Source: Paracraurococcus ruber | GTDB taxonomy: Bacteria; Pseudomonadota; Alphaproteobacteria; Acetobacterales; Acetobacteraceae | Direction of reading: 5' to 3' | NCBI RefSeq assembly: GCF_004353985.1 | Contig: NZ_SMOA01000001.1 | Location: forward strand, 124,001-188,000 | DNA: 64,000 nucleotides | Part shown: one piece after another, positions 37,173 through 45,434 of the stretch | Layout: each line of letters starts with the position of its first letter | Position numbering within the stretch: the stretch's first letter is position 1 | Notes under the pieces: model-generated | Told to the model about the DNA's origin: nothing | Seen by the model: only the letters and a program-made list of their open reading frames with translations | Databases searched by the model: none | Program-made: the position numbers and the translations under genes

Positions 37173-38135
37173 ATGGAGGAGGAACCGATCCTCGACATCG
37201 CCCATCTCGGACATGTCGAGCTGCTGACGCCGAAGCCGGAGGAATCGCTGCGGTTCTTCCGCCACGTGATGGGCATGAGCGTGAGCGGCGAGCGCGGCGG
37301 CAGCGTCTATCTCCGCGGCTGGGACGACTATGAGCGCTACTCGCTCCAGCTCACGGCATCGGACACCTCCGGCCTGGGGCATGCCGCCTTGCGCACTCGC
37401 AGCGCCCCGGCGCTGGAACGGCGGCTGGCCGCACTGCGCGCGGCAGGCGTCGAGGTCTGGCGGCATGACGGCGAGCTCGGCCCCGGCCCCGCCTGGCGCT
37501 TCCGCGACCCGGATGGGCATGTCTTCGAGCTGTACTGGGAGACCGAGTGGTACGAGGCGCCGGCGGACCGCCGCCCCTCCCTCAAGAACCAGGCGGAACG
37601 CTACCCGGCGCGCGGCGTCAATGTCCGGCGCATCGATCATTTCAACTGCCTCGCCGTGGATGTGCGCGGCTGCCGGGAATTCTTCGAACGGACCCTCGGC
37701 CTGCGATGCAGCGAGCGGATCGAGCTGGACAGCGGCGAGGAGGCGGGCATGTGGCTCACCTCCAACAACAAGAGCTACGACTTCGCCTTCACGAAGGAGG
37801 CGCATGGCGTTGCCGGCCGCTTCCACCACGTCACCTTCGCCCTGGACAGCCGGGAGGCGGTCCTGCAGGCGGCCGATACCTTCCTCGAGGCTGGGGTGCC
37901 GATCGAGACCGGGCCGCACAAGCATGCCGTGCAGCAGACCTTCTTCCTCTATGTCTTCGAGCCCGGCGGCAACCGGGTGGAGGTGGCGCATGCCGGCGCC
38001 CGCCTGATCCTGGCGCCCGACTGGAAGACCATCACCTGGACCGAGGCGGAGCGGCGGAAGGGCCAGGCCTGGGGCCTGAAGACGATCGAGAGCTTCCATA
38101 CCCGCGGCACGCCGCCGCTGCCGGGCCGGGGCTGA
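37173..38135 (+). CDS. VOC-family extradiol ring-cleavage dioxygenase (catechol 2,3-dioxygenase-like)
   Basis: A 320-aa two-module vicinal oxygen chelate protein. The N-terminal module (about 8-122) starts IAHLGHVELLTPKPEESLRF; the C-terminal module (about 153-275) carries the iron ligands expected for class I extradiol enzymes: His156 in RRIDHFN, His218/219 in GRFHHVTFAL, and Glu270 in GGNRVEVAH. His251 and Tyr260 stand where the second-sphere acid/base residues of catechol 2,3-dioxygenase lie. It probably cleaves a catechol-like ring; the true substrate is unknown. The neighbouring LigJ homologue suggests an aromatic meta-cleavage branch. Confidence 0.85.
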   Translation: MEEEPILDIAHLGHVELLTPKPEESLRFFRHVMGMSVSGERGGSVYLRGWDDYERYSLQLTASDTSGLGHAALRTRSAPALERRLAALRAAGVEVWRHDGELGPGPAWRFRDPDGHVFELYWETEWYEAPADRRPSLKNQAERYPARGVNVRRIDHFNCLAVDVRGCREFFERTLGLRCSERIELDSGEEAGMWLTSNNKSYDFAFTKEAHGVAGRFHHVTFALDSREAVLQAADTFLEAGVPIETGPHKHAVQQTFFLYVFEPGGNRVEVAHAGARLILAPDWKTITWTEAERRKGQAWGLKTIESFHTRGTPPLPGRG

Positions 38136-38147
38136 CGGGGGCAGGGC

Positions 38148-39173
38148 ATGATCATCGACATCCATGGCCACTACACCACCGCGCCGAAGGCGCTGGAGGA
38201 CTGGCGCAACCGCCAGGTGGCCGCCATCGGCAGCGGGACCATGCCGACGCGGGCGGAACTCCACATCTCGGACGACGAGATCCGCGAGAGCATCGAGGCG
38301 AACCAGCTCCGCTTCATGCGGGAACGCGGCATCGACCTGACCATCTTCTCGCCACGCGCCAGCTTCATGGCGCACCATATCGGCGACTTCGCCGTCAGCA
38401 GCGCCTGGGCGTCGATCTGCAACGAGATGTGCCACCGCGTCGCCACCCTGTTCCCCGGGCAGTTCGCCGGCGTCGCCATGCTGCCGCAAAGCCCGGGCGT
38501 GGACCCCGCCACCTGCCTGCCCGAGCTGCGCCGCTGCGTCGAGGACTACGGCTTCGTCGGGATCAACCTGAACCCCGATCCCGCCGGCGGGCACTGGACC
38601 AGCCCGCCGCTGACCGACCGGCACTGGTATCCGCTGTACGAAGCGCTGGTCGAGTACGACATCCCGGCGATGGTCCATGTCTCGACCAGCTGCAATGCCT
38701 GCTTCCACACCACCGGCGCGCATTACATCAATGCCGACACGACCGCGGTGATGCAGCTGATCCAGGGCGACCTGTTCCGCGACTTCCCGACGCTGCGCGT
38801 CGTCATCCCGCATGGCGGGGGCGCCGCGCCCTATCACTGGGGACGCTATCGCGGCTTGGCGCAGGAAATGAAGAAGCCGCTGCTGCGCGACCACCTGCTG
38901 CGCAACGTCTTCTTCGACACCTGCGTCTACCACCAGCCGGGCATCGACCTGCTGACGCGGGTGATCCCGGTGGACAACATCCTCTTCGCGTCCGAGATGA
39001 TCGGCGCCGTGCGCGGCGTGGACCCGGAGACGGGGCATCATTACGACGACACCAGGCGCTACATCGACGCCACCGCCAACCTGTCGGAGGAGGACCGGCG
39101 GAAGGTCTACGAGACCAATGCGCGGCGGGTCTATCCGCGGCTGGACCGCGCCCTCAAGGCACGGGAACAGTGA
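38148..39173 (+). CDS. ligJ: 4-oxalomesaconate hydratase (LigJ), amidohydrolase superfamily
   Basis: Zn-dependent hydratase (341 aa) that adds water to 4-oxalomesaconate in the protocatechuate/gallate 4,5-cleavage pathway. It reads almost colinearly with characterised LigJ: MIIDIHGHYTTAPKALEDWR, DLTIFSPRASFMAHHIGDF, MLPQSPGVDP, NLNPDPAGGHWTSPPLTDR, VHVSTSCNACFHTTGAHY, IPHGGGAAPYHWGR and LFASEMIGAVRGVDP. Metal-site residues HGH, the two mid-chain His and the Glu of FASEMIGA are present. It is 12 bp after the extradiol dioxygenase and overlaps the next gene by 4 bp. LigAB, LigC, LigI and LigK are not in the window. Confidence 0.92.
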   Translation: MIIDIHGHYTTAPKALEDWRNRQVAAIGSGTMPTRAELHISDDEIRESIEANQLRFMRERGIDLTIFSPRASFMAHHIGDFAVSSAWASICNEMCHRVATLFPGQFAGVAMLPQSPGVDPATCLPELRRCVEDYGFVGINLNPDPAGGHWTSPPLTDRHWYPLYEALVEYDIPAMVHVSTSCNACFHTTGAHYINADTTAVMQLIQGDLFRDFPTLRVVIPHGGGAAPYHWGRYRGLAQEMKKPLLRDHLLRNVFFDTCVYHQPGIDLLTRVIPVDNILFASEMIGAVRGVDPETGHHYDDTRRYIDATANLSEEDRRKVYETNARRVYPRLDRALKAREQ

Positions 39174-40018
39174 CCGGGACGCTGTCCCTGGCCATCGGCC
39201 GGACGCCGCGGACCGAGGCGCTGTTCGCCGGCGCCGTCGCCGCGGCGGATCTGCGACTGGACCTGGCGCCGGTTCCCGTCATCACCCGCGCCTTCGCCCC
39301 CATGGTGCGCGAAGGGCGCTATGAGGCCAGCGAGTTGGCGATCGCCACCTTCCTGATGGCGAAGGCGGCGGGGAAAGACCTGGTGATGCTGCCGGCGGTC
39401 CTCTCCTCCCGCTTCCAGGAAGCCGCGCTGCTCTGCCGTGCGGGTGGCGCGGTGCGGGGGGCGGCGGACCTCGCGGGACGACGCATCGGCGTGCGCGCCT
39501 ACAGCCAGACCACCGGCCTGTGGCTGCGCGGCACCCTGCAGGACCGCTTGGGGCTGCGGCCGGAGGCCATGCGTTGGGTGACCTTCGAGGACGCGCATCT
39601 CGCCGAGTACCGCGATCCGCCCTGGGCGGAGCGCGCCCCGGCCGGCGCCGACATGGCGGCCATGCTGCGGGACGGCGCGCTGGACGCTGCCATCTTCGGC
39701 AGCGAGGTGCCGGATGATCCGGCGCTGCGGCCCGTCTTCGCCGACCCGGCGGCGGCCGGGGCGGAGTTCCAGGCGGCGCATGGCTTCGTCCCGGTGAACC
39801 ACCTGCTGGTGGCGCGCGGCGACGTGGCGCGGGAAAGGCCGGGTGCCTTGCAGGAATTGCTGCGGCTGCTGGCGGTGGCCGGCGTGCCGGTGCCGGGCCG
39901 CGACGCGCTGGCACCGGCGATCGGCCTCGCCAGCCGCTACGCTGCGGAGCAGGGGCTGCTGCCGCGGCCTCTCGGTCTCGATGCGGTCTGGGCGGGGACG
40001 CCGCCGGCCATCGCCTGA
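39170..40018 (+). CDS. 4,5-dihydroxyphthalate decarboxylase-like / NMT1-type periplasmic-fold protein
   Basis: A 282-aa protein starting at GTG 39170 (MTGTLSLAIGRTPRTEALF), overlapping the ligJ stop by 4 bp. Family marks are RAFAPMVREGRYEASELAIATFL, LVMLPAVLSSRFQEAALLC, ADLAGRRIGVRAYSQTTGLW and DMAAMLRDGALDAAIFGSEVPDD, followed by FVPVNHLLVARGDV. This is the fold shared by Pht5 decarboxylase and ABC binding proteins for aromatic or thiamine precursors. There is no signal peptide, so a cytosolic enzyme (decarboxylation of an aromatic acid) is more likely than a transporter component. The substrate is not determinable. Confidence 0.78.
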   Translation: MTGTLSLAIGRTPRTEALFAGAVAAADLRLDLAPVPVITRAFAPMVREGRYEASELAIATFLMAKAAGKDLVMLPAVLSSRFQEAALLCRAGGAVRGAADLAGRRIGVRAYSQTTGLWLRGTLQDRLGLRPEAMRWVTFEDAHLAEYRDPPWAERAPAGADMAAMLRDGALDAAIFGSEVPDDPALRPVFADPAAAGAEFQAAHGFVPVNHLLVARGDVARERPGALQELLRLLAVAGVPVPGRDALAPAIGLASRYAAEQGLLPRPLGLDAVWAGTPPAIA

Positions 40019-40043
40019 CGCGTCGCACCGGCAAGGGGGAAGG

Positions 40044-41039
40044 ATGCGCAGCAGGCTGACCGGGGCCATGGCCGACCGCCTGGCGCGAATCGCCCTCGGG
40101 CATGTTTCGCGCGAATACCCGAACAAGCTCGACCATGTGCTCGCCGGGCCGGAGGACCTGCTCGGCCCGCGGGCGCTGCACCCGGTCTTCTTCGGCAGCT
40201 TCGATTGGCATTCCTGCGTCCATGGCCATTGGCTGCTGGCGCGGCTGCTGCGGCGGCATCCCGCCATGCCGGCGGCGGCGGATGTGCGGGCGCTGTTCGA
40301 TGCGCGCTACACCACGGCGGCGGTGGCGGCGGAATGCGCCTATCTCGCCCGGCCGCAGGCCGGCGGGTTCGAACGGCCCTATGGCTGGGCCTGGCTGCTA
40401 CTGCTGGCGGAGGAACTGGGGCGGCACGAGGCCGGCTGGGCCGCCGCGCTCGATCCGCTGGCGCAAGCCTTCGCCGACCGGTTCCGCGCCTGGCTGCCGA
40501 AGGCGACCTACCCGATCCGCAGCGGCACCCATGCCTGCACCGCCTTCGCCCTGGCGCTCGCCGCGGACTATGCGGCGGCGCGGGACGCGCCGCTGCTGGA
40601 CCTGCTGCGGGAGAAAGCCCGCGCCTGGTACGCCGCGGATGCGGATTGCCAGGCCTGGGAACCGGGCGGGGAGGATTTCCTCTCCCCCGCGCTGATGCAG
40701 GCGGAGTGCATGCGGCGGCTGCTGCCGGCCGCGGAGTTCGGCCCCTGGTTCGGCCGCTTCCTGCCGCGGCTCGGCGCCGGCGATCCGGCGACGCTGTTCC
40801 GCCCGGCCGTCGTCAGCGACCGCAGCGATGGCCGCATCGTGCATCTCGACGGGCTCAACCTCAGCCGGGCCTGGTGCTGGCGCGCGCTGGCCGCGGCCTG
40901 GCCGGCCGGCGATGCGCGGCGCGCCCTGGCGGAGGATGCGGCGGCACGCCACCTCGCGGCCAGCCTGCCGCATGTCGCCGGCGACTACATGGGGGAACAC
41001 TGGCTGGCGAGCTTCGCCGTCCTCGCCCTCGACGCCTGA
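40044..41039 (+). CDS. DUF2891 family protein
   Basis: A 331-aa protein of the uncharacterised DUF2891 family. Opening ALGHVSREYPNKLDHVLAGP, FGSFDWHSCVHGHWLLARLL, and later GTHACTAFALALAADYA, WEPGGEDFLSPALMQAECM, and HLDGLNLSRAWCWR with C-terminal HVAGDYMGEHWLASFAVLAL. The alpha-rich pattern with conserved His/Trp/Glu resembles an (alpha/alpha)6 barrel, suggesting a carbohydrate-active or isomerase-like enzyme, but no function is established. The start at 40044 follows AAGGGGGAAGG. It lies 25 bp after the Pht5-like gene, so is probably the last gene of the rightward unit, ending 10 bp from a convergent gene. Confidence 0.85.
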   Translation: MRSRLTGAMADRLARIALGHVSREYPNKLDHVLAGPEDLLGPRALHPVFFGSFDWHSCVHGHWLLARLLRRHPAMPAAADVRALFDARYTTAAVAAECAYLARPQAGGFERPYGWAWLLLLAEELGRHEAGWAAALDPLAQAFADRFRAWLPKATYPIRSGTHACTAFALALAADYAAARDAPLLDLLREKARAWYAADADCQAWEPGGEDFLSPALMQAECMRRLLPAAEFGPWFGRFLPRLGAGDPATLFRPAVVSDRSDGRIVHLDGLNLSRAWCWRALAAAWPAGDARRALAEDAAARHLAASLPHVAGDYMGEHWLASFAVLALDA

Positions 41040-41049
41040 CGCGCGTCGC

Positions 41050-41976
41050 TCATCCGGCGCCGCGGGCGCGCAGCGGCACGCCGGTCCAGCCCTCGTACAG
41101 CCGCGCCACCGTGGTCATGTCGGATTGCGGGCCCTGCGCCGCCTCGGTCATCGCCCAGATCTCGCGCGCCAGGCCGGTCAGCGGCGCCGGCACGCCCTGC
41201 GCGGCGAATTCCGCCATGGCCAGCGCCATGTCCTTGTGCGCGATGCGGTTGGTGGAGCCGACATCGAAGCGGCCGGTCAGCACCGCCCGCGGGTATTTCG
41301 AATCGGTCGAGCTGTTGCGGCCGGTGCCGGCATTGATCACCTCGCACATCAGGGCGGGGTCCAGCCCGGCCTTGGCGCCCAGCGACAGCGCCTCCGCCGT
41401 CAGCACCATCCCGGCCAGGGACAGCAGGTTGTTGGCCAGCTTCATCGCCTGGCCAAGCCCCGGCGCCTCGCCCAGCACGAAGACACGGTTGCCCACCACC
41501 TCCAGCACCGGGCGGGCCATGGCCACGGCCTGCGGCGGGCCGGCCGCCATCACCGCCAGCACGCCGGTCTGCGCCCCGATGGCGCCGCCGCTGATCGGGC
41601 TGTCCACCAGGTCCACGCCGCGGCTGGCGAGGCCCGCCGCGATCCGCCGCATCGCCTCGCCGCCGATGGTGGACAGCTCGACATAGCTGCGCAGCGCGGC
41701 GCCGGGCGCCGCGGCGACGCCGTCCTCGCCCAGCGCCACCGCCTCGGAGATCGCCGGCGCCGGCAGGCAGGCGAGCACGAGCGGGCAGCGCGCCCCGAGC
41801 TCGCGCGGGCCGCTGGCGACCGGTTCCGCCCCGGCCGCCGCGGCCTGCGCCATGGCGTCGGCCCGCACGTCATGCACCAGGATGCGGCGGCCGGCGCCGC
41901 GCGCCCAGGCGGCCAGGCGGGCCACGATGGGCCCGCCCATGGAGCCGAGGCCGATGAAGCCGATGCTGTCGGTCAT
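41050..41976 (-). CDS. NAD(P)-dependent 3-hydroxyisobutyrate dehydrogenase-family oxidoreductase
   Basis: Beta-hydroxyacid dehydrogenase (308 aa). Dinucleotide motif IGFIGLGSMGGPIVARLA at the N-terminus, substrate-loop DSPISGGAIGAQTGVLAVM near residue 120, and catalytic Lys in GLGQAMKLANNLLSLAGM near 170, followed by DPALMCEVINAGTGRNS. Start at 41976; the frame open to 42933 is antisense to the neighbouring gene. It could act on 3-hydroxyisobutyrate, tartronate semialdehyde or a related hydroxyacid. It is transcribed divergently from a TctC gene, 111 bp away, a common pairing that suggests a shared organic-acid pathway. Confidence 0.88.
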   Translation of the reverse strand: MTDSIGFIGLGSMGGPIVARLAAWARGAGRRILVHDVRADAMAQAAAAGAEPVASGPRELGARCPLVLACLPAPAISEAVALGEDGVAAAPGAALRSYVELSTIGGEAMRRIAAGLASRGVDLVDSPISGGAIGAQTGVLAVMAAGPPQAVAMARPVLEVVGNRVFVLGEAPGLGQAMKLANNLLSLAGMVLTAEALSLGAKAGLDPALMCEVINAGTGRNSSTDSKYPRAVLTGRFDVGSTNRIAHKDMALAMAEFAAQGVPAPLTGLAREIWAMTEAAQGPQSDMTTVARLYEGWTGVPLRARGAG

Positions 41977-42087
41977 GGGGTGATTTCCCATCCTTGGACA
42001 TCCCCTTGTTGCCATGGCGGCCCGGCGCTGGCGATCATCCGCGGCGCGGCCGGCGGAGACCGGCCGGCACAGGGAAGGGAACCGAGG

Positions 42088-43086
42088 ATGCCCGCAGGCG
42101 AGGCGCGCCGGACCGGCCGGCGAGGGATCCTGGCGGTTGGGCTGGCCGGCCTTTCGGCGCCGGCCCTGGCGCAGGGGGCGGGCGGCTTCCCCAGCCGCCC
42201 CATCCGCATGCTGGTCGGCTTCGCCCCGGGCGGCGCCACCGACATCATCGCGCGCACGATGCAGCAATCCCTGTCCGAGCAGCTCGGCCAGCCCGTGCTG
42301 GTGGAGAACCGGGCGGGCGCCAGCGGCATGATCGCGACGCAGGAGATGATCCGCGCCGCGCCGGATGGCCATACGCTCGGCTGGCTGGTCAGCGCACATG
42401 CCGGCATCGCCGCCATCCAGGGTCGCGCCATGCCCTATGACGCGGTGCGGGACATCACGCCCATCACCATGGTCGCGCAGCTGCCCGCCGTGGTGGCGGT
42501 GCCCGCCGCCTCCCCGGCGCGGTCGCTGCCGGGGCTCATCGCCCTGGCGCGGGAGACGCATGGCGGCCTCAGCTATTCCACCTCGGGCCCCGGCGGCTGG
42601 CAGCAATTCGGCGTCGTGGAATTCGGCCGGCGGCTCGGCCTCGGCCTGGTGCATGTGCCGTATCGGGGCGGCGGTCCCTCCGTGCAGGCGCTGCTGGCCG
42701 GGGAGGTCGGGTTCAGCTTCGCCACGCCGCCCTCCGTGCACGCCCTGCTGCAGGCGGGGTCGCTGCGCGGGCTGGCGGTGACCGGGCCGGACCGCTCCCC
42801 GGAATGGCCGGACCTGCCGACGGTGGCGGAGGCGGTGCCCTTGCCCGGCTTCCAGGCCATGGACTGGTACGCCCTGGCCGGCCCGCCCGGCCTGCCGGCC
42901 GAGCGCGTGGAGCGGCTCGCCGCCGCGGTCCATGCGGTGCTGGCGCAGCCGGAGATCGCGGCGCGGCTGCGGGTGCTGGGCACGCTCGTCGCGCCCTCCT
43001 CGCCGGCGGCGCTCGGCCGCTTCATCGGCGCGGAGGTCGCGCGCTATGCCGAGCTGGCGCAGGCCACCGGGATCCGGCTGGAATAG
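42088..43086 (+). CDS. Bug-family (TctC) tripartite tricarboxylate transporter binding protein
   Basis: Periplasmic binding protein (332 aa). Tat-like/Sec signal GEARRTGRRGILAVGLAGLS with APALAQ-G. Mature motifs are FPSRPIRMLVGFAPGGATDIIARTM, VENRAGASGMIATQEMIRAAPDG, YDAVRDITPITMVAQLPAV, LSYSTSGPGGWQQFGVVEFG, VPYRGGGPSVQALLAGEV and LPGFQAMDWYALAGPPGLP. It binds a carboxylate, ligand unknown. No TctA/TctB membrane genes are nearby, which is usual for this expanded family. AGGGAAGGGAACCGAGG precedes the ATG at 42088. Confidence 0.92.
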   Translation: MPAGEARRTGRRGILAVGLAGLSAPALAQGAGGFPSRPIRMLVGFAPGGATDIIARTMQQSLSEQLGQPVLVENRAGASGMIATQEMIRAAPDGHTLGWLVSAHAGIAAIQGRAMPYDAVRDITPITMVAQLPAVVAVPAASPARSLPGLIALARETHGGLSYSTSGPGGWQQFGVVEFGRRLGLGLVHVPYRGGGPSVQALLAGEVGFSFATPPSVHALLQAGSLRGLAVTGPDRSPEWPDLPTVAEAVPLPGFQAMDWYALAGPPGLPAERVERLAAAVHAVLAQPEIAARLRVLGTLVAPSSPAALGRFIGAEVARYAELAQATGIRLE

Positions 43087-43090
43087 GGAG

Positions 43091-43125
43091 GCCGGCGGCG
43101 GGGCCTTGCCCGCCCCGCCGCCGGC
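43091..43125. terminator. Bidirectional terminator hairpin between tctC and the fasciclin gene
   Basis: A perfect 14-bp stem (arm GCCGGCGGCGGGGC, mate at 43112-43125) with a 7-nt loop, placed 5 bp after the tctC stop and 11 bp before the end of the convergent fasciclin gene. The stem strength and convergent position fit a shared transcription terminator, although there is no T-run on either side. Confidence 0.72.
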
Positions 43126-43136
43126 CCCGGCGGCCG

Positions 43137-45263
43137 TCAGATCAGCGGCACGTCGATCGGCAGCAGCACGCCGGTGATGGCGTGTAGCGCGCCGTTGGCG
43201 GCGAACTGGTCCGACCCCTCGGCGATGAAGCGGGAGGTCGCCCGCGGCTCCGCATCGATGATCTGCACGCCGCGGAACTCCAGTTCCGGCCCGAACAGGG
43301 GCTGCGCGCTGCCCTCGGCGAAGAGCTGCTCGCGGGAAGAGCGGCCATCGATCACGTGGAAGCGGAGGATGTCGCCCAGCAGCGGCAGCGGGTCGCCGCC
43401 GCCGAGGGTGCCGAGCGCGCCGAGGATGGTGGACAGCGCCCCTTCCTCCGTCCCGCTGGTGTCGCCCAGCGCCTTGGCCAGCCGGCCGAAGGCGGCGTCG
43501 GTCGGCGCCAGCAGCGTCAGCTCCGCCGCCGGGTCCGCCAGCACCGTGTCCAGCCCGGTCGCCTGCAGGGCGGCGTTCAGCAGGTCGAAGTCGTTGCCGT
43601 TGCTGTCGAAGCCGGTGCCGGAGGCGGCGAGCAGGCCACTGATGGTCGGCGCCGGCGCGGCGGTGCCGGCCGCTTCCGGGATGTTCGCCGGCAGCAGCAC
43701 GCGGTCGATCGCCTGGATGAAGCCGTTGCCGGCGGCCAGGTCGGCCCGGCCGCGCAGCAGCTGCGCATCCGGCAGGGTGGGGTCGAGGTCGACGAGCCGG
43801 CTGCCGAAGGGCTCGATGGTCAGGCCGGACAGGGTGGTGATCTCCGGCGCCTCCCGGATCTCCTTCGCGGTCAGCGCCTCAGGCGCCACGTGGTAGGTCA
43901 GCACCGTGGTCAGCAGCGGCAGCGGGTCGCCGTTCGGGTCCAGCGCCGCCAGGCCCTGCACGATCGTGTCCAGCGCCTCGGCCTCGTCCCGGCCCGTATA
44001 GCCGAGGTCGTGGGCGAGTCGGAGGAAGGCGGCGTCGGTCGGCGCGAAGAGCGTCAGGCTGGCTTCCGGATCGTCCAGCGCCGCGGTCAGGCCGGCGACC
44101 CCGAGCGCCGCCTTGAGGATGTCGAAATCCTCCCGGTTGAAGTCGAAGCCGTTGCCGCTGCCGGCGATGACGTCGGCGATGCTGGGCGGCGGAAGGTCGA
44201 GCGCGATGGGCAGCAGCACGCGGTCGATGGCCTGCAGCGCGCCGTCCGCCGCCTCGATATTGGTCTGGCCGGGCGCGAAGCGCGCATCGGGCTGCGCCGG
44301 GTCGGCGTCCTGCAGCAGGTTGCCGCGGATGGTGAGCGGCACGCCGAGGCCGCCGGGTTCGAAGCTGCCTTCCGCGCGCAGCTGCTCGACGCTGAACTTG
44401 CCGTCGATCAGGTGGTAGCTCAGCACCTGCCGCAGCAGCGGCAGCGGGTCGCCATCCGGCGCAAGCGATCCCAGCGCGCCGAGGATGGCATCCACCGCGC
44501 CCTGCTCGTCCGTGCCGTCGAAGCCCAGGGTCTGGGCGAGCCGGATGAAGGCCGCGTCGGTCGGCGCCAGCAGGGTCTTCGCCCCGGTGGCGGGGTCCAG
44601 CGCCTCGGTCAGGCCGGCGGCCGAGATCGCCAGGTTCAGGATGTCGAAGTCGCGGCCATTGGCATCGAGGCCGGTGCCGGACGCCGCGAGGCGCTCGGCC
44701 AGGGTCGGCAGCGGCGCCGGCGCCGGGCCGTTGCCCGGCAGGTCCGCGGGCAGCAGCACGCCGTTGAGGGTGAGCAGCGTGCCGTTGGACGCCGCGGTGC
44801 CGCCCGGCTGGACGACCGGGTCGGCGAAGGAGGGATCGGCATCCTCCAGCCGGCTGCCGAAGGGGCTGATCGTGCTGCCCTCCAGCAGGGTCTGGACGGA
44901 CTGGCGGCCCAGCAGCTCGGTGCGGCTCAGGCTCTCCCCCAGCACGTGGTAGCGCAGGACATTGGCCAGCAGCGGCAGCGGGTCGCCATCGGGGGCCAGG
45001 CCGGCCAGGGTGGTGGCGATCGCCCCGAAGGCACCGGCTTCATCGGTGCCGGTGAAGCCGAAGCCCTGGGCCAGCCGGATGAAGGCGGCGTCGGTGGGCG
45101 CGAGCAGGGTGAGGTGGGCGTCGGGGTCGGCCAGGGCCGCGGTGAGCCCGGTCGCGCTGAGCGCCTGGTTCAGGATGTCGAAATCGTTGCCATTGGCATC
45201 GAAGCCGGTGCCCGAAGCGGCGAGGAGGCCGTCGAGGCTGGGGGGGTGGGCAGCCAGGGTCAT
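43137..45263 (-). CDS. Four-domain fasciclin (FAS1) repeat protein
   Basis: A 708-aa protein made of four FAS1 domains of about 178 residues each (about 9-172, 187-350, 360-530, 545-705). Each carries DFDILNQAL-like, LLAPTDAAFIRLAQ, DGDPLPLL and NGTLLTLNGVLLP-type blocks. Such domains mediate adhesion or matrix interactions outside the cell. The start at 45263 (MTLAAHPPSLDGLLAASGTG, AGGAAACG upstream) leaves no signal peptide or lipobox. The Asp/Gly-rich, Cys-free composition resembles proteins exported by type I secretion, though no RTX repeats are seen. The upstream extension to 45422 lies in the AT-rich control region and is not credible coding sequence. Confidence 0.88.
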   Translation of the reverse strand: MTLAAHPPSLDGLLAASGTGFDANGNDFDILNQALSATGLTAALADPDAHLTLLAPTDAAFIRLAQGFGFTGTDEAGAFGAIATTLAGLAPDGDPLPLLANVLRYHVLGESLSRTELLGRQSVQTLLEGSTISPFGSRLEDADPSFADPVVQPGGTAASNGTLLTLNGVLLPADLPGNGPAPAPLPTLAERLAASGTGLDANGRDFDILNLAISAAGLTEALDPATGAKTLLAPTDAAFIRLAQTLGFDGTDEQGAVDAILGALGSLAPDGDPLPLLRQVLSYHLIDGKFSVEQLRAEGSFEPGGLGVPLTIRGNLLQDADPAQPDARFAPGQTNIEAADGALQAIDRVLLPIALDLPPPSIADVIAGSGNGFDFNREDFDILKAALGVAGLTAALDDPEASLTLFAPTDAAFLRLAHDLGYTGRDEAEALDTIVQGLAALDPNGDPLPLLTTVLTYHVAPEALTAKEIREAPEITTLSGLTIEPFGSRLVDLDPTLPDAQLLRGRADLAAGNGFIQAIDRVLLPANIPEAAGTAAPAPTISGLLAASGTGFDSNGNDFDLLNAALQATGLDTVLADPAAELTLLAPTDAAFGRLAKALGDTSGTEEGALSTILGALGTLGGGDPLPLLGDILRFHVIDGRSSREQLFAEGSAQPLFGPELEFRGVQIIDAEPRATSRFIAEGSDQFAANGALHAITGVLLPIDVPLI

Positions 45264-45289
45264 GGGCGTTTCCTGAAGGGTTGGCAATA

Positions 45290-45308
45290 TGTGGGAATTA
45301 ATCCCACA
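45290..45308. promoter_or_regulatory. 19-bp palindrome upstream of the fasciclin gene
   Basis: TGTGGGA and TCCCACA flank a 5-nt AT centre, 26 bp upstream of the fasciclin ATG on the minus strand. It lies within an unusually AT-rich stretch. The arm length and spacing suit a dimeric repressor's operator. A leader hairpin is the alternative. Confidence 0.5.
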
Positions 45309-45372
45309 AATCCGTTTTGGCGAGAGAAAAGCGCATGACAGAATTCGCCTTCTGGCCCAGGCCATCCGCAGC

Positions 45373-45399
45373 CAAGACCCTGCGGAATCAAGGGTCTTG
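45373..45399. promoter_or_regulatory. 9-bp inverted repeat in the fasciclin/DUF6502 divergent region
   Basis: CAAGACCCT and AGGGTCTTG flank a 9-nt spacer, roughly midway between the two divergent genes. It is a perfect inverted repeat, suitable as an operator or a transcript hairpin. No T-run follows, so a terminator is unlikely. Confidence 0.45.
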
Positions 45400-45434
45400 C
45401 CTTTCGCGAGCCGCTGCGGCATTGTCTTTCGTGT

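Noticed and set aside
39178-39190. A GGGAC-GCT-GTCCC hairpin resembling the core of the yejB-yejE palindrome
   Set aside because: It lies inside the coding start of the Pht5-like gene and matches over only 13 bp, so it is probably coincidence.
43356-45338. A 660-codon plus-strand frame antisense to the fasciclin gene, with apparent repeats
   Set aside because: Its repeats (GQQRQRVAV-like) are just the complement of the FAS1 domain repeats. There is no start signal and no family resemblance.
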